A stretch of DNA of 27,687 bases from positions 1 to 27,687 of the forward strand of contig BNVH01000050.1 in assembly GCA_025997955.1 (NCBI GenBank), in the 5' to 3' direction. The notes under the pieces were generated by a model. It was not told the DNA's origin and ran no database searches. It was given only the letters and a program-made list of their open reading frames with translations. This DNA is from Synergistales bacterium (GTDB taxonomy: Bacteria > Synergistota > Synergistia > Synergistales > Aminobacteriaceae). This document shows, piece by piece, positions 7,466-15,925 of the stretch. A program made the translations under genes and the position numbers. Positions within the stretch are counted from its first letter, which is position 1. Each line of letters starts with the position of its first letter.

Positions 7466-9651
7466 GCCCGTTCTCCCGCGTTCGTCTGAACCGAGACGAG
7501 ATTGCGATATGGGCCGTCCGTCGCCATCATCGAGCCGTGGGTCCCCCTCTGAACCACTTTGCCATGTTCCAAAACTATTATCTCGTCGCAGTCGCGAAAC
7601 GCCGACAGCCTGTGCGCCACCATGAGGCAGGCGCACCCTCTGCGCCTTATGTTCGTCAAGACCGCTTCCTCCGTCACTGGGTCAAGCGCGCTCGTGGCCT
7701 CGTCGAATATCAAAAGAGAGGGGTTCGTGGTGAGCGCGCGGGCTATTTCTAACCTCTGGCGCTGGCCCCCGCTGAAGTTGGCGCCGTTCTCGTCTATATG
7801 ATAGTCGTACCCCCTTTTGAGGCTCACTATATCGTCATTGATAAGGGCGTCCATAGCGCCCGCGAGTATGTCCGGCTCTGGGACGGAGGCGTCGAACATT
7901 GAGAGGTTTTCTCTTATGGAGCCAGAGAAGAGGTAAATGTCTTGGTCTACGCAGGCTATGTTGCCGACCAGCACGTCTTTTGGAATATCGGCCCTCCCCA
8001 AGCCGTCAAAAAGAATTTTTCCGCTCCATTCGTGATACAGGCCGCTCGCCAATTTAGCCACGGTGGATTTGCCGCTGCCGGAAGCGCCTATCAGGGCCAC
8101 CCATCGGCCGGGCTTGAGAGTGAAGCTGAGGTTTTCGATAAGCGGGGGATCCAAGGGGCTGTAGCCGAACGAAACCTCCCTGAATTCCATAAGGCCGGTC
8201 AGAGCGCTTATGGCTGCTGTATGGGCGGCTTGTCGCGGGTAGTTTATATTGTCAATTTCGTAGCGCTTGACGTCGTTTAGCTTTTGCATCTGCATTTCCG
8301 TTGTCTGAAGGGTCTGCGACAGGCCGATAAGTTTAGTGACAGGCCCCTGAAAATTCGCCATCAGGCCGCGAAACGCTATGAATATACCGGACGACATTAG
8401 GCCGTCCATGATGTTGAAGCCCCCCACCAGCATGATGAGAGCGACGTTCAGCCCGTTGAAGAAAGCCGGGGCCACGCTCATCGCCTGAGCCGCCAAGTTT
8501 ACCCGCTGCATACCCTCGTTTTCCTTCGTCTTGTAGCCCGACCACTTGGAGAAAAAGTCGGCCTCGTTGCCGTTCGCTTTCAGCGTCTCTATCACCTGAA
8601 GCCCGCTGACCGCTGTTCCCATGGCTTTCCCGCTTTCCTGCTGAACCACCATGGACATCTCGGTGAGGCGCTTTCGGACGGCCTGCATTAGCGCTATATT
8701 TATGATACTGAAAGAGAGCCCTATGGCCGTGAGAGTCAGGCTGTACTGAACGAGAAGAGCGAGATAAAAGAGGGCCACAAAAATATCCAAAAGCGCCGTG
8801 GCGGCGTCGCCCGTGAGGCTGCTCGCCACTTTCTCGTTTAGGGAGACCCTCATGGCTATTTCCCCGCCAAAGCGCTGGTGGAAGAACTCTGCCGGCAGCC
8901 TGAGCACGTGCCAGAGAAATTCGCTTGAGTCCGACAGAGTGAGCTTTGTCTGCCACTTTATAAGTATGAACGAGCGCAAAAACGATAGGGCGCCGCTCAT
9001 CAAAAAGGCGAGGCCCATGGACAGCATGAGGTCCGTCATCCAGTCAGGGTGGTAACCGCTCAGTATCTCGTCCACGAACAGCTGGTCAAAAACGGGCGCG
9101 GCGAGGCCTGGTATTATCATCAGGAGGCCAGTTATCAAAACGAAGACGAGGGCGGGCTTTTCCGTGGCGAGCTTCGCGGCGACGGCTCTTGTAACGCTGA
9201 ACCTCTTGCCGCCGCGCTTGAAGTCGTGGCCGGGGGTGATAAAGAGCGCGACGCCCGTAAAGGCCTTTTTGAACTCGTCCACATCCACCGTTCTATGTCC
9301 CACAGACGGGTCGTTGAGAAAAACCTTGCCCCCTCTGTGACCCTCAAGAACGAGAAAGTGATTAAAATTCCAGTGTAATATCAGAGGGATTCCATTCAGG
9401 CGCGCCTCGGATAGCGCGCCGGCGGCGTCAAGGCGCCTTCCTACGGCCTCCATTCCAAATTTTCGGGCCGCCTTCGCCATATTGCTGGCCTTGCTGCCGT
9501 CGCGGTTTACGCCGCACTCGGAGCGCAGCGTCTCAAGCGGGACGAACTGACCGTAAAAATGCAAGATGATACCAAGCGCGGCAGCGCCGCACTCTACAGC
9601 CTCCATCTGGAGCAGCGTTGGGGTACGGTGAACGCGCTTACGGAATAACAT
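7462..9651 (-). CDS. NHLM-type export ABC transporter with C39 peptidase domain
   Basis: A 729-residue peptidase/permease/ATPase. The N-terminal C39 domain has all expected catalytic residues: Cys21 in QMEAVECGAAAL, His98 in NFNHFLVLEG and Asp114 in LNDPSVG. C39 domains cut leader peptides after a Gly-Gly-type motif during export. A six-helix membrane domain follows (~160-440). The ATPase has Walker A GASGSGKST near residue 520, signature FSGGQRQRLEIARAL, Walker B LLIFDEATSALD and VAHRLS. The start ATG comes 3 bases after the HlyD stop. Intact peptidase residues imply that a peptide or protein with a leader is a substrate, yet no precursor gene is visible in the window. Confidence 0.93.
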   Translation of the reverse strand: MLFRKRVHRTPTLLQMEAVECGAAALGIILHFYGQFVPLETLRSECGVNRDGSKASNMAKAARKFGMEAVGRRLDAAGALSEARLNGIPLILHWNFNHFLVLEGHRGGKVFLNDPSVGHRTVDVDEFKKAFTGVALFITPGHDFKRGGKRFSVTRAVAAKLATEKPALVFVLITGLLMIIPGLAAPVFDQLFVDEILSGYHPDWMTDLMLSMGLAFLMSGALSFLRSFILIKWQTKLTLSDSSEFLWHVLRLPAEFFHQRFGGEIAMRVSLNEKVASSLTGDAATALLDIFVALFYLALLVQYSLTLTAIGLSFSIINIALMQAVRKRLTEMSMVVQQESGKAMGTAVSGLQVIETLKANGNEADFFSKWSGYKTKENEGMQRVNLAAQAMSVAPAFFNGLNVALIMLVGGFNIMDGLMSSGIFIAFRGLMANFQGPVTKLIGLSQTLQTTEMQMQKLNDVKRYEIDNINYPRQAAHTAAISALTGLMEFREVSFGYSPLDPPLIENLSFTLKPGRWVALIGASGSGKSTVAKLASGLYHEWSGKILFDGLGRADIPKDVLVGNIACVDQDIYLFSGSIRENLSMFDASVPEPDILAGAMDALINDDIVSLKRGYDYHIDENGANFSGGQRQRLEIARALTTNPSLLIFDEATSALDPVTEEAVLTNIRRRGCACLMVAHRLSAFRDCDEIIVLEHGKVVQRGTHGSMMATDGPYRNLVSVQTNAGERA

Positions 9652-9654
9652 TTT

Positions 9655-10611
9655 TTACGAATTCCTGAGCCACTGACTCAGTTTAAGGAATACTCTCTCT
9701 ATGGGAGGAGCGCTCTTCACGACGATAACCCCGGCGCAGTAGTCTCCGGCTCTGATTTTGGGGCGGTTTCCGACTATGGACGACCAGAGATAACCGGACT
9801 CGGACTTGGGGTCGCGGACGAGGTCTATCTTCACCTCTACAACCGCGCCGTCGAGTTTTTGCGCTATCCACTGCGCTACGTCAGCGTTTGCGATATTTTT
9901 GACTATTCCCGCGCCGGACGACGGGTACTGAGCCACGTCCCGCACGACACCCATGAGGCTGCCGTCCTCGGCGACGTCCGCCCCGCTCGGCGTGAGGCGC
10001 GCTATCATGCCGATTTTGACCTTCCCGCCGGAAGCAGCCGGGACGTACATCAGCGCCGACACGTCGTCCCTCCCCATGTCGCGCCTTATGGCGCATATAA
10101 CGGTCGAGCCGGGGGCCACGATATTTCCCTCGTTCACGGAGACCTCAGAGACTATGCCGTCGTACTCGCTCACTATCTCCGTGGACTGACGCCATCTGTT
10201 CACCGTGGAATCGAAGTTTGAAAGTCCGCTCGCGACCTGCTGTTTGTTCATCGCGGTCGGTATGCTCTGCCGAGACGTGATTATATCGCTCAACATGCTC
10301 GGCTGGGACAGACGGGCCACCACATCGCCTTTTTTCACCCTCATGCCCGGACGCACCAAGACCTCCGACAGCCTGCCCCCCACGTCGTGACAGACGTTCA
10401 CCACTCCCGCCGAGTCTATTATGAGACCGACAGCGCCCACCGATTCGGACAGAACCCCAAATAAGCTCCATACAACTATCGACGCCGCCAAGATGCACAA
10501 CATAGCGAGGGCCATCCAGGTGACAGGCTGGGTGACACGGAAAAGCGAATCCAACTGCTCGGGCGACCTGAGCCTTGATAGCGCCTCTTCGCTGAATATC
10601 TCTTTTCTCAT
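9655..10611 (-). CDS. NHLM-type HlyD family secretion protein
   Basis: A 318-residue membrane fusion protein. The N-terminus (IFSEEALSRLRSPEQLDSLF, then RVTQPVTWMAL) matches the NHLM-associated HlyD family, whose members begin with this R-x-x-S-P-E-x-L-D-x-L signature. One membrane helix follows (residues ~32-55). The lipoyl/barrel-sandwich halves are VNVCHDVGGRLSEVLVRPGM plus VKKGDVVARL, and SEYDGIVSEVSVNEGNIVAPG. The helical hairpin between them is short, unlike classic HlyD. GGAGG about 8 bases before the ATG supports the start. It probably bridges the two ABC proteins to the outer-membrane channel. Confidence 0.92.
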   Translation of the reverse strand: MRKEIFSEEALSRLRSPEQLDSLFRVTQPVTWMALAMLCILAASIVVWSLFGVLSESVGAVGLIIDSAGVVNVCHDVGGRLSEVLVRPGMRVKKGDVVARLSQPSMLSDIITSRQSIPTAMNKQQVASGLSNFDSTVNRWRQSTEIVSEYDGIVSEVSVNEGNIVAPGSTVICAIRRDMGRDDVSALMYVPAASGGKVKIGMIARLTPSGADVAEDGSLMGVVRDVAQYPSSGAGIVKNIANADVAQWIAQKLDGAVVEVKIDLVRDPKSESGYLWSSIVGNRPKIRAGDYCAGVIVVKSAPPIERVFLKLSQWLRNS

Positions 10612-10629
10612 AGATAGAAGTCCTCCAAG

Positions 10630-11793
10630 CTAAAATTCCTCCAAAATCACGTCTATTTTCGTCCCCAACTCAAGGTCGTTTACATCTGATGTTACCACCA
10701 AGTCGCCTTCATTGATACCATCTTTGATCTCGACAAATCCGCCGCCGTAAACGCCCCGAACGATATTTTTAACCGCGAGCCTGCCCTGCGAGTCCTCTAC
10801 GTAAAGCGACGGCGACTTCATATCGCCTATAAGAGCCATTGGCACGGCCAAGGTCTTCTTAAAATCTTCTCTGCTCACAGTGAAACTGTTGTAATGCCCC
10901 GGTTCCAACAATCCCAAGTCGTTGTCGAGCTCCCAAGTCACTATTCTCAGCGGCGCGGACTCGCTCATCGGCGGAGTTATGTCCAATATGCGAGCCGCGA
11001 TGGCGAACTCTTCGTCAAACCCCGACCTGAACGCCACATCGAGCGCTTTTTCGGAGAGATACGACGTATCCATATGTATCGAAAAACTATCGCCGAGTGG
11101 CGACATGTTTTTGATTTTTTCGTCCGGCAATTGCTCTATGAACATGAGTTTCGAGAAATCGGCTATCAGGGCCACCGGTGTGCCCTTTTGAATGTACGAG
11201 CCGGTCTGGGAGTAAATCAGAATTACAAAACCGTCTATAGGAGAGGTCACGGTCTGAAAAGCGCGCTCCTGAACGAGCTGACTGCGCGCTATTTTGGCCG
11301 CCGACAGTTCCGCTTCGCTCGCCTTCACGCGCGCCACTGACGTTTCCACTTCGCTTTTCGATATGGAGTCTTTGGCGGACAGGCGCTGATTTCTATCGGC
11401 CTCGCTTTTCGCCTGCGCGTAAGACGCCTCCGCCTTGGCTATATCGGTTTCGCTTCTGGAAATCTGAAGCGCTATATCCGTATTTACGAGTCTGCACAGC
11501 ACGTCTCCGCGCTTCACCGCCTGGGCCTGCGCGACAGCGAACTCGCCTACAGTCCCGTCTACGCGCGCTATGACGTCGGCCGTCCTGTCCGTTTTGAGGG
11601 TTACGTTGTTTATGGTGATTTCCGGCCTTATCTCACGCAAAGATACGCGCGCCCCGCGCACATTTATGGAGCGCCCCTCCATCATCATAGCGATATAGCT
11701 GCTGCTGGCCTGATTCAGATATATTCCGTAACCCACAAACAGGCCGGAAAGAACGATAATGATGGCCATAGCAGCTACGAAGAACGTTTTCAA
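10630..11793 (-). CDS. HlyD/RND-type periplasmic adaptor protein
   Basis: A 387-residue adaptor. An N-terminal membrane anchor (residues ~3-26) is followed by a split lipoyl domain (VIARVDGTVGEFAVAQAQAV, KRGDVLCRL and TSPIDGFVILIYSQTGSYIQ, KGTPVALI). These flank a long alpha-hairpin (~105-170) rich in Ala, Glu and Lys that would contact TolC. A beta-barrel and membrane-proximal domain follow (LAVPMALIGDMKSPSLYVED, NEGDLVVTS). The start is TTG at 11791-11793. This second adaptor, with a longer hairpin than the NHLM-type HlyD, probably supplies the TolC docking that the shorter protein lacks. It is 18 bases upstream of the next gene and 34 downstream of the TolC-like gene. Confidence 0.85.
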   Translation of the reverse strand: MKTFFVAAMAIIIVLSGLFVGYGIYLNQASSSYIAMMMEGRSINVRGARVSLREIRPEITINNVTLKTDRTADVIARVDGTVGEFAVAQAQAVKRGDVLCRLVNTDIALQISRSETDIAKAEASYAQAKSEADRNQRLSAKDSISKSEVETSVARVKASEAELSAAKIARSQLVQERAFQTVTSPIDGFVILIYSQTGSYIQKGTPVALIADFSKLMFIEQLPDEKIKNMSPLGDSFSIHMDTSYLSEKALDVAFRSGFDEEFAIAARILDITPPMSESAPLRIVTWELDNDLGLLEPGHYNSFTVSREDFKKTLAVPMALIGDMKSPSLYVEDSQGRLAVKNIVRGVYGGGFVEIKDGINEGDLVVTSDVNDLELGTKIDVILEEF

Positions 11794-11827
11794 GATAAAT
11801 ACGACCTCGTTATTTTTGTTTTATTTT

Positions 11828-13120
11828 TCATTTCAGTGGCCCTCCCATAGAGTTTTCGATGCGGGCGAGCGCTATACTGTAATCACAGAGAGCCTGAGTG
11901 TAGTTTGAGCTTGCCGTCGTAAGAGCATTCTGAGAGTCCACGACGTCGATATTGGCGCCGACTCCCTCGTTGTAACGGTTCACGGCGATGCCATACGCCT
12001 CCTCGGCTTTGCCTATCGCGGCCTTTGACTCCTCCACTCGCAGCGCCGCCTCCGTGATGTCGTTGTAGCGGGAGTTTACGGAGAAGACGACCGATTCAAG
12101 CGCCTGTTCGTAGTTATGCTTGGCCCTCCGCGCGGACTCCTTCGCCGAGGATATTTTGGAGGCCCCGACGCCCGCGTCCATGAACGTGTAATCTACGTTC
12201 AGCTTCACGCTGAAAGTGTCCTCCTTCGTTCCGGGCCACGATTTTTGGGAGCCGAGGGCTTGGACGGCCGATATGGACGCCTGCGGAAGCGTCTGGCCCC
12301 TTGCGACGAGCACTCCTGCCTCGGCCGCCTCTATGGCGTGAACGGCTATTATGAGGTCGGGATGCGTCCGAGTGGCGAAAGCGACGCACTCCTCTAACGT
12401 AAGGGCGTATTTTTCGTATGTCATTTTTTCTTTTATTATAAGTTTCGTGCCGAGCGGAATACCCATTAGACTGTTGAGCTGTTTTATCGCCGTGTCGTTC
12501 TCGCTCGCGGCGCGAATGAGGCTCTGCTTCGCGCCCGAAAGCTCGACCTCCGACCTCAGCAGGTCAGCCTTGCCTACTTTGCCGTTTTCGTACTGAATTT
12601 TTACGTTTTCGACGTGCGCGGCGAGGCGCTTCACCGATTCCTCCGCCTGGCGCTCCGAATCAGCAGCCCTTAGTATCTGGTACAGGCTGCTCACCACGTC
12701 TAACTTTACGTCCTGATGAGTTTTGCGCAGCGCCTCGTTTTTAGAGTTATAATCGCTCTCGGCCATCTTTATGGTGTTTTTGATGGTTCCGCCCGTATAG
12801 AGCGGATAGGAGGCGGTTATGCTATTGGCGTAAGTTTTCCCGGTTGACTCGGTATAAGCGTCGTTTTGAAAGTCCGTGTAGGTCGAAGCGTGAGTAGCGC
12901 TCACGGTTACGCCTCTCGCCCTGTGAGACTGCCGCCTCGTCTCCCTCGCTATGGTCACGTCCGACTTGGCAATTTTTATACGGTTGTTGTTCGCCGTGGC
13001 GAGTTCGAGAGCGCGTTCGATGTTTATCTCAAGAGCCGAGGCAAAAATAGGAAACGGAACGGCAAGCGACAGCAACAGCGCGAAAACCATATGAAAGGTC
13101 CCATATTTTACCTTCAACAC
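11828..13120 (-). CDS. TolC family outer-membrane channel protein
   Basis: A 430-residue outer-membrane efflux protein, normal for the family. A signal peptide covers about residues 10-28 (MVFALLLSLAVPFPIFASA). Two internally repeated halves follow, each with long Ala/Glu/Lys helices and a short beta segment: SITASYPLYTGGTIKN in the first and VKLNVDYTFMDAGVGASKIS in the second. Conserved ends include YNEGVGANIDVVDSQNALTTA. The start is GTG at 13118-13120 with GGGGG about 7 bases upstream. A dedicated TolC gene next to the NHLM export set implies one-step export across both membranes. Confidence 0.93.
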   Translation of the reverse strand: MLKVKYGTFHMVFALLLSLAVPFPIFASALEINIERALELATANNNRIKIAKSDVTIARETRRQSHRARGVTVSATHASTYTDFQNDAYTESTGKTYANSITASYPLYTGGTIKNTIKMAESDYNSKNEALRKTHQDVKLDVVSSLYQILRAADSERQAEESVKRLAAHVENVKIQYENGKVGKADLLRSEVELSGAKQSLIRAASENDTAIKQLNSLMGIPLGTKLIIKEKMTYEKYALTLEECVAFATRTHPDLIIAVHAIEAAEAGVLVARGQTLPQASISAVQALGSQKSWPGTKEDTFSVKLNVDYTFMDAGVGASKISSAKESARRAKHNYEQALESVVFSVNSRYNDITEAALRVEESKAAIGKAEEAYGIAVNRYNEGVGANIDVVDSQNALTTASSNYTQALCDYSIALARIENSMGGPLK

Positions 13121-13168
13121 TTTGCTACCCCCATGCGTCTGAACGATACAACTTTGCCCTATTTTATC

Positions 13169-13576
13169 CTAATTTTCGCTAATTTGAATGTGAAATATAT
13201 CTAATGTGTTATCCCCGAAATCCTCCGGCGAGTTTGCCCTGTAAAAATCAGAGTATTTAATCATCGCGTCCTTAATGACGTTGAACTCCGCGGTGTTCAG
13301 GGAACCAAGAGTTTTTATAACAAACGAGGCGTTTATCCATATGGTGTTGTCTAACCTCACAACGCTTTCTTTTGTTATTCCGCTGTGCGACCCCGGATAC
13401 AATTTAATCTCCCACTCCCGACCGGTGATGTTGCCGAAAATAGCGCTGACGAGTACACGGTCAGGCACGACGGAATCTGTCATCCAAAAAAGAACGGGAC
13501 GGGCTTTCGGCTGGCCATCGACCCGTCCCGGCAGCAGAACTCTCAATACATCTCCGGCATTATAAAGAGCCGACAT
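13169..13576 (-). CDS. PemK/MazF-like toxin
   Basis: A 135-residue protein with the layout of the MazF/PemK/CcdB-type barrel. GDVLRVLLPG is followed by KARPVLFW, then a strand ending in VSAIFG, then GITKESVVRLDNTIWINAS and IKTLGSLNTAEFNVI. MazF-like toxins usually cut RNA. The sequence is divergent, so this is a fold-level call. The start ATG lies inside the last codons of the Panacea gene (17-base overlap), a classic antitoxin-then-toxin order. The TolC-like gene starts 48 bases downstream. Confidence 0.72.
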   Translation of the reverse strand: MSALYNAGDVLRVLLPGRVDGQPKARPVLFWMTDSVVPDRVLVSAIFGNITGREWEIKLYPGSHSGITKESVVRLDNTIWINASFVIKTLGSLNTAEFNVIKDAMIKYSDFYRANSPEDFGDNTLDIFHIQISEN

Positions 13577-14132
13577 ACTCGTTAATGCGAAGCCATTCTA
13601 TTTTGTTTGGAGCGGCGCCGGCCTCCGAAAACATCGCCTCTTCTTCTTCCTGCGGCAGTTCATCGTTAAAACGCGAAGAAAAAAATTCACGTATTATATC
13701 CTCGGAAATCCGACTGTTGCTCCCTAATTTGTTATACGTGTAATTCCAAGGCTTTTCCATGTGTGTTTTATCGCGCAGAGCCCAAGCCGTAAAACGTCCC
13801 TCGTACCGCATGACCATTTCCGCGATTTTTTGAGCGCGCTCGTCCATTACGGGTTCGACCACGCTTTCAAAAGGAATCGGAGTTCCTCCAAACGCCTTGT
13901 ATTTATTGTAGACGCTTATGAAGACAGGGCCGTGAGGCCATGCGTGAATCGCCTCCTCAAACAGGGATTTTTCGTACAAGCCCAACGAATAACCCTGACA
14001 ATAGTATAATAATTTTTGCAGTTTTAGCGGCGTCATATCTGAAACGGCATCTTCACCCTCAACCCTTGCTTTCTCTCTGTCTAAACAGATAAGATATTCA
14101 GCAAACTCTAAAATATCCGCCAAGGTAATCAC
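13560..14132 (-). CDS. Panacea-domain (DUF4065) antitoxin
   Basis: A 190-residue protein. Residues ~30-75 carry the DUF4065 signature: MTPLKLQKLLYYCQGYSLGL, then FEEAIHAWPHGPVFISVY and NKYKAFGGTPI. This domain is known as a widely shared antitoxin module that neutralises many toxin folds. The C-terminal part (~120-190) is acidic and would be the partner-specific region. The open frame begins at GTG 14132, but GAGG is only two bases ahead of it. The TTG at 14123 (giving MADILEFAEYLI) is better spaced and may be the real start. It begins 13 bases after the FabG-like stop, so it sits inside the biosynthesis/export operon. Confidence 0.83.
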   Translation of the reverse strand: MITLADILEFAEYLICLDREKARVEGEDAVSDMTPLKLQKLLYYCQGYSLGLYEKSLFEEAIHAWPHGPVFISVYNKYKAFGGTPIPFESVVEPVMDERAQKIAEMVMRYEGRFTAWALRDKTHMEKPWNYTYNKLGSNSRISEDIIREFFSSRFNDELPQEEEEAMFSEAGAAPNKIEWLRINEYVGSL

Positions 14133-14145
14133 ATCCTCTTCAGTC

Positions 14146-14877
14146 TTAAAACATTCCGCCGTCCACGACTATTGTCTGGCCGGTTATATAGCTTGACATG
14201 TCGCTCGCCAAAAAAACGACAGTCTCGGCCACCTCTCTTGCTCGCCCGAACCTCTTCATGGGTATCTGTCTGATGAGCTCCTCCCTTTGACGCTCTGAGA
14301 ACGAGCCGGTCATATCGGTCTCTATGTACCCCGGGGCCACGGCGTTGACGCGTAAGCCCTTGCTGGCCAACTCACTTGACAGAGTCTGAGTCATGCTTAT
14401 AAGCGCCGCCTTTGACGCGCAGTAAGCGCCCCTTCCGGCGCTTCCGCGCAGACCGTGGAGCGAGGCTATATTTATGACGCTCCCGTGTTTTTGTGAAAGC
14501 ATAGGGAACAAAATTTGCCTCAAAACGCGGCAGGAGCCGTACAGGTTGGTCTGAAAAGTCTCCTCCATCTCCGAGTCGCTCATCATCAAAAACAGAGATG
14601 TTCGGCTGATGCCGGCGTTATTGACAAGCGCGTCTACACCACCGAGGCGCTCGGTCATAGCCGCGCTGACGTCCTCGACCATGCGCGGGTCGCGTATATC
14701 GAGCTTGAACACCGACAGGCGCTCCCCCTCGCCGCCCAGCTCGGACAAGCCACCCGGCGCGGAGTTGTAACTCGCCGCCACAAAAGCGCCCTCGGATAGA
14801 CAAGCCTCGGCCACGGCTAATCCGATACCTCTTGACGCTCCTGTGACTATGACCTTTTTATCGTCAAGCATCCCCAA
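14146..14877 (-). CDS. FabG-like 3-oxoacyl-ACP reductase
   Basis: A 243-residue short-chain dehydrogenase, typical FabG size. NAD(P)-binding TGASRGIG is at residues 12-19, then the DALVNNAG motif. The catalytic Ser is in INIASLHG and the Tyr-x-x-x-Lys in GAYCASKAAL. The end GQTIVVDGGMF is characteristic of FabG. It would reduce the beta-ketoacyl-ACP made by the neighbouring ketosynthase. The frame opens at TTG 14877, 8 bases after GGGGG; the ATG two codons later (14871) is an alternative. Either way it overlaps the end of the preceding gene. Confidence 0.92.
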   Translation of the reverse strand: MGMLDDKKVIVTGASRGIGLAVAEACLSEGAFVAASYNSAPGGLSELGGEGERLSVFKLDIRDPRMVEDVSAAMTERLGGVDALVNNAGISRTSLFLMMSDSEMEETFQTNLYGSCRVLRQILFPMLSQKHGSVINIASLHGLRGSAGRGAYCASKAALISMTQTLSSELASKGLRVNAVAPGYIETDMTGSFSERQREELIRQIPMKRFGRAREVAETVVFLASDMSSYITGQTIVVDGGMF

Positions 14878-15925
14878 GATTCTCGCCCCCTTTGGACAGC
14901 ATAATACAGTGATAATTTCCTATAGTATCATAGCCCGTCGCTAAAATCCTCTTCACGCCCGCGCGCGTTGCGCCAAGCGAGTTCGGTATTCTCCCATTTT
15001 TGAGGCACATCGCGGCCACGGCGACGTTCAGGCTGAACGCGCTGCCCAGCGTCTCCCCAAACAGCGGCTTCACGCCCGTTATGACGCTTGCCCCGGGCGC
15101 CTCTTCTTTGAACGCCGCGTCCTCGGCCTCGTCGAAGTACGCGCCGTTTGACGAAGATATTATTACTTCGGGTGAGTTCGTTTTTTTAAGACATTTCCGC
15201 AGCGCGCTCCTGATGACCGTCACGGACTCCTGTACGCTGATTTTTTTGACGAGCGGATAAGCCGCGAGCCCGGCGGCCGCGCTGTCCCCGACCGCGCAGT
15301 ACGCGTTTTCACGCGCGCGTCCCAAGACGAACACGACCGTCGCCTCGTTGATTTTGACACCGCGCGCCGCTTCGTTTTTGCCAAGAGACGAGAACAGGTC
15401 GAAACTGTATTCCTCAACCGCGCCGGCGAATATGACGTCGGCTTTCCCTGAGTTTATCAATAGCTTGGAGTAGAGAAACACATTGCCCCCCACAAGGATA
15501 GTGCTGGGGCCTTTGAGGTTCAGCTGTATACAGACCTGTCCGACGCAGGAGTTCGGAACTGTGCCGGCAAACAGCGTGGGGCTGCACAGGTCTGGCTCGT
15601 CCCCCGCGACGGATTCGCCAAAAGATATATTTGAGACCATAGATCCATAGCCGGTCGTAAAAATCGCCCCGTGACGAAACGGGTCGCCTGAGTCTATCGT
15701 TATAAACGCGTCTTTTTGGGCTTGTATCGCGCCGGCGGCGGCTAATTTGGAGTATCGGTTGACCCTGCGGAGCTGCGAGTGCGGGAGGTCGAGCGTAAAG
15801 GGAATCTCAGCGGTTTCGCCGGGGGGCGCGGCTTTTGGCGAAGCGTCCAAACGCTCCCAAACGGACGAGATGTCCGTCCCGAGCGAGCTGATTATCCCAA
15901 GCCCCATTATTGATACTTCACTCAT
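14864..15925 (-). CDS. ketosynthase-like protein lacking catalytic residues (chain-length-factor-like)
   Basis: A 353-residue thiolase-fold protein, shorter than the ~400 of active FabF enzymes. The start VSIMGLGIISSLG and the region NSCVGQVCIQLNLKGPSTIL align with ketosynthases. The nucleophile elbow reads LVGGNVFLYS, with no catalytic Cys. The usual HGTGT is replaced by SSSNGAYFDE, and GHxxGAAG by LFGETLGSAFSL, so the whole Cys-His-His triad is missing. Chain-length factors of type II polyketide and aryl polyene systems are inactive partners of an active ketosynthase and set the product length. That role is inferred here. The ATG overlaps the dehydratase stop (ATGA). Confidence 0.82.
   Translation of the reverse strand: MSEVSIMGLGIISSLGTDISSVWERLDASPKAAPPGETAEIPFTLDLPHSQLRRVNRYSKLAAAGAIQAQKDAFITIDSGDPFRHGAIFTTGYGSMVSNISFGESVAGDEPDLCSPTLFAGTVPNSCVGQVCIQLNLKGPSTILVGGNVFLYSKLLINSGKADVIFAGAVEEYSFDLFSSLGKNEAARGVKINEATVVFVLGRARENAYCAVGDSAAAGLAAYPLVKKISVQESVTVIRSALRKCLKKTNSPEVIISSSNGAYFDEAEDAAFKEEAPGASVITGVKPLFGETLGSAFSLNVAVAAMCLKNGRIPNSLGATRAGVKRILATGYDTIGNYHCIMLSKGGENLGDA

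Noticed and set aside
7466..7636. 57-residue N-terminal extension of the second ABC transporter
   Set aside because: It lies wholly inside the preceding transporter gene and has an arbitrary composition; the ATG at 7465 overlaps the upstream stop as ATGA and begins the recognisable family sequence.
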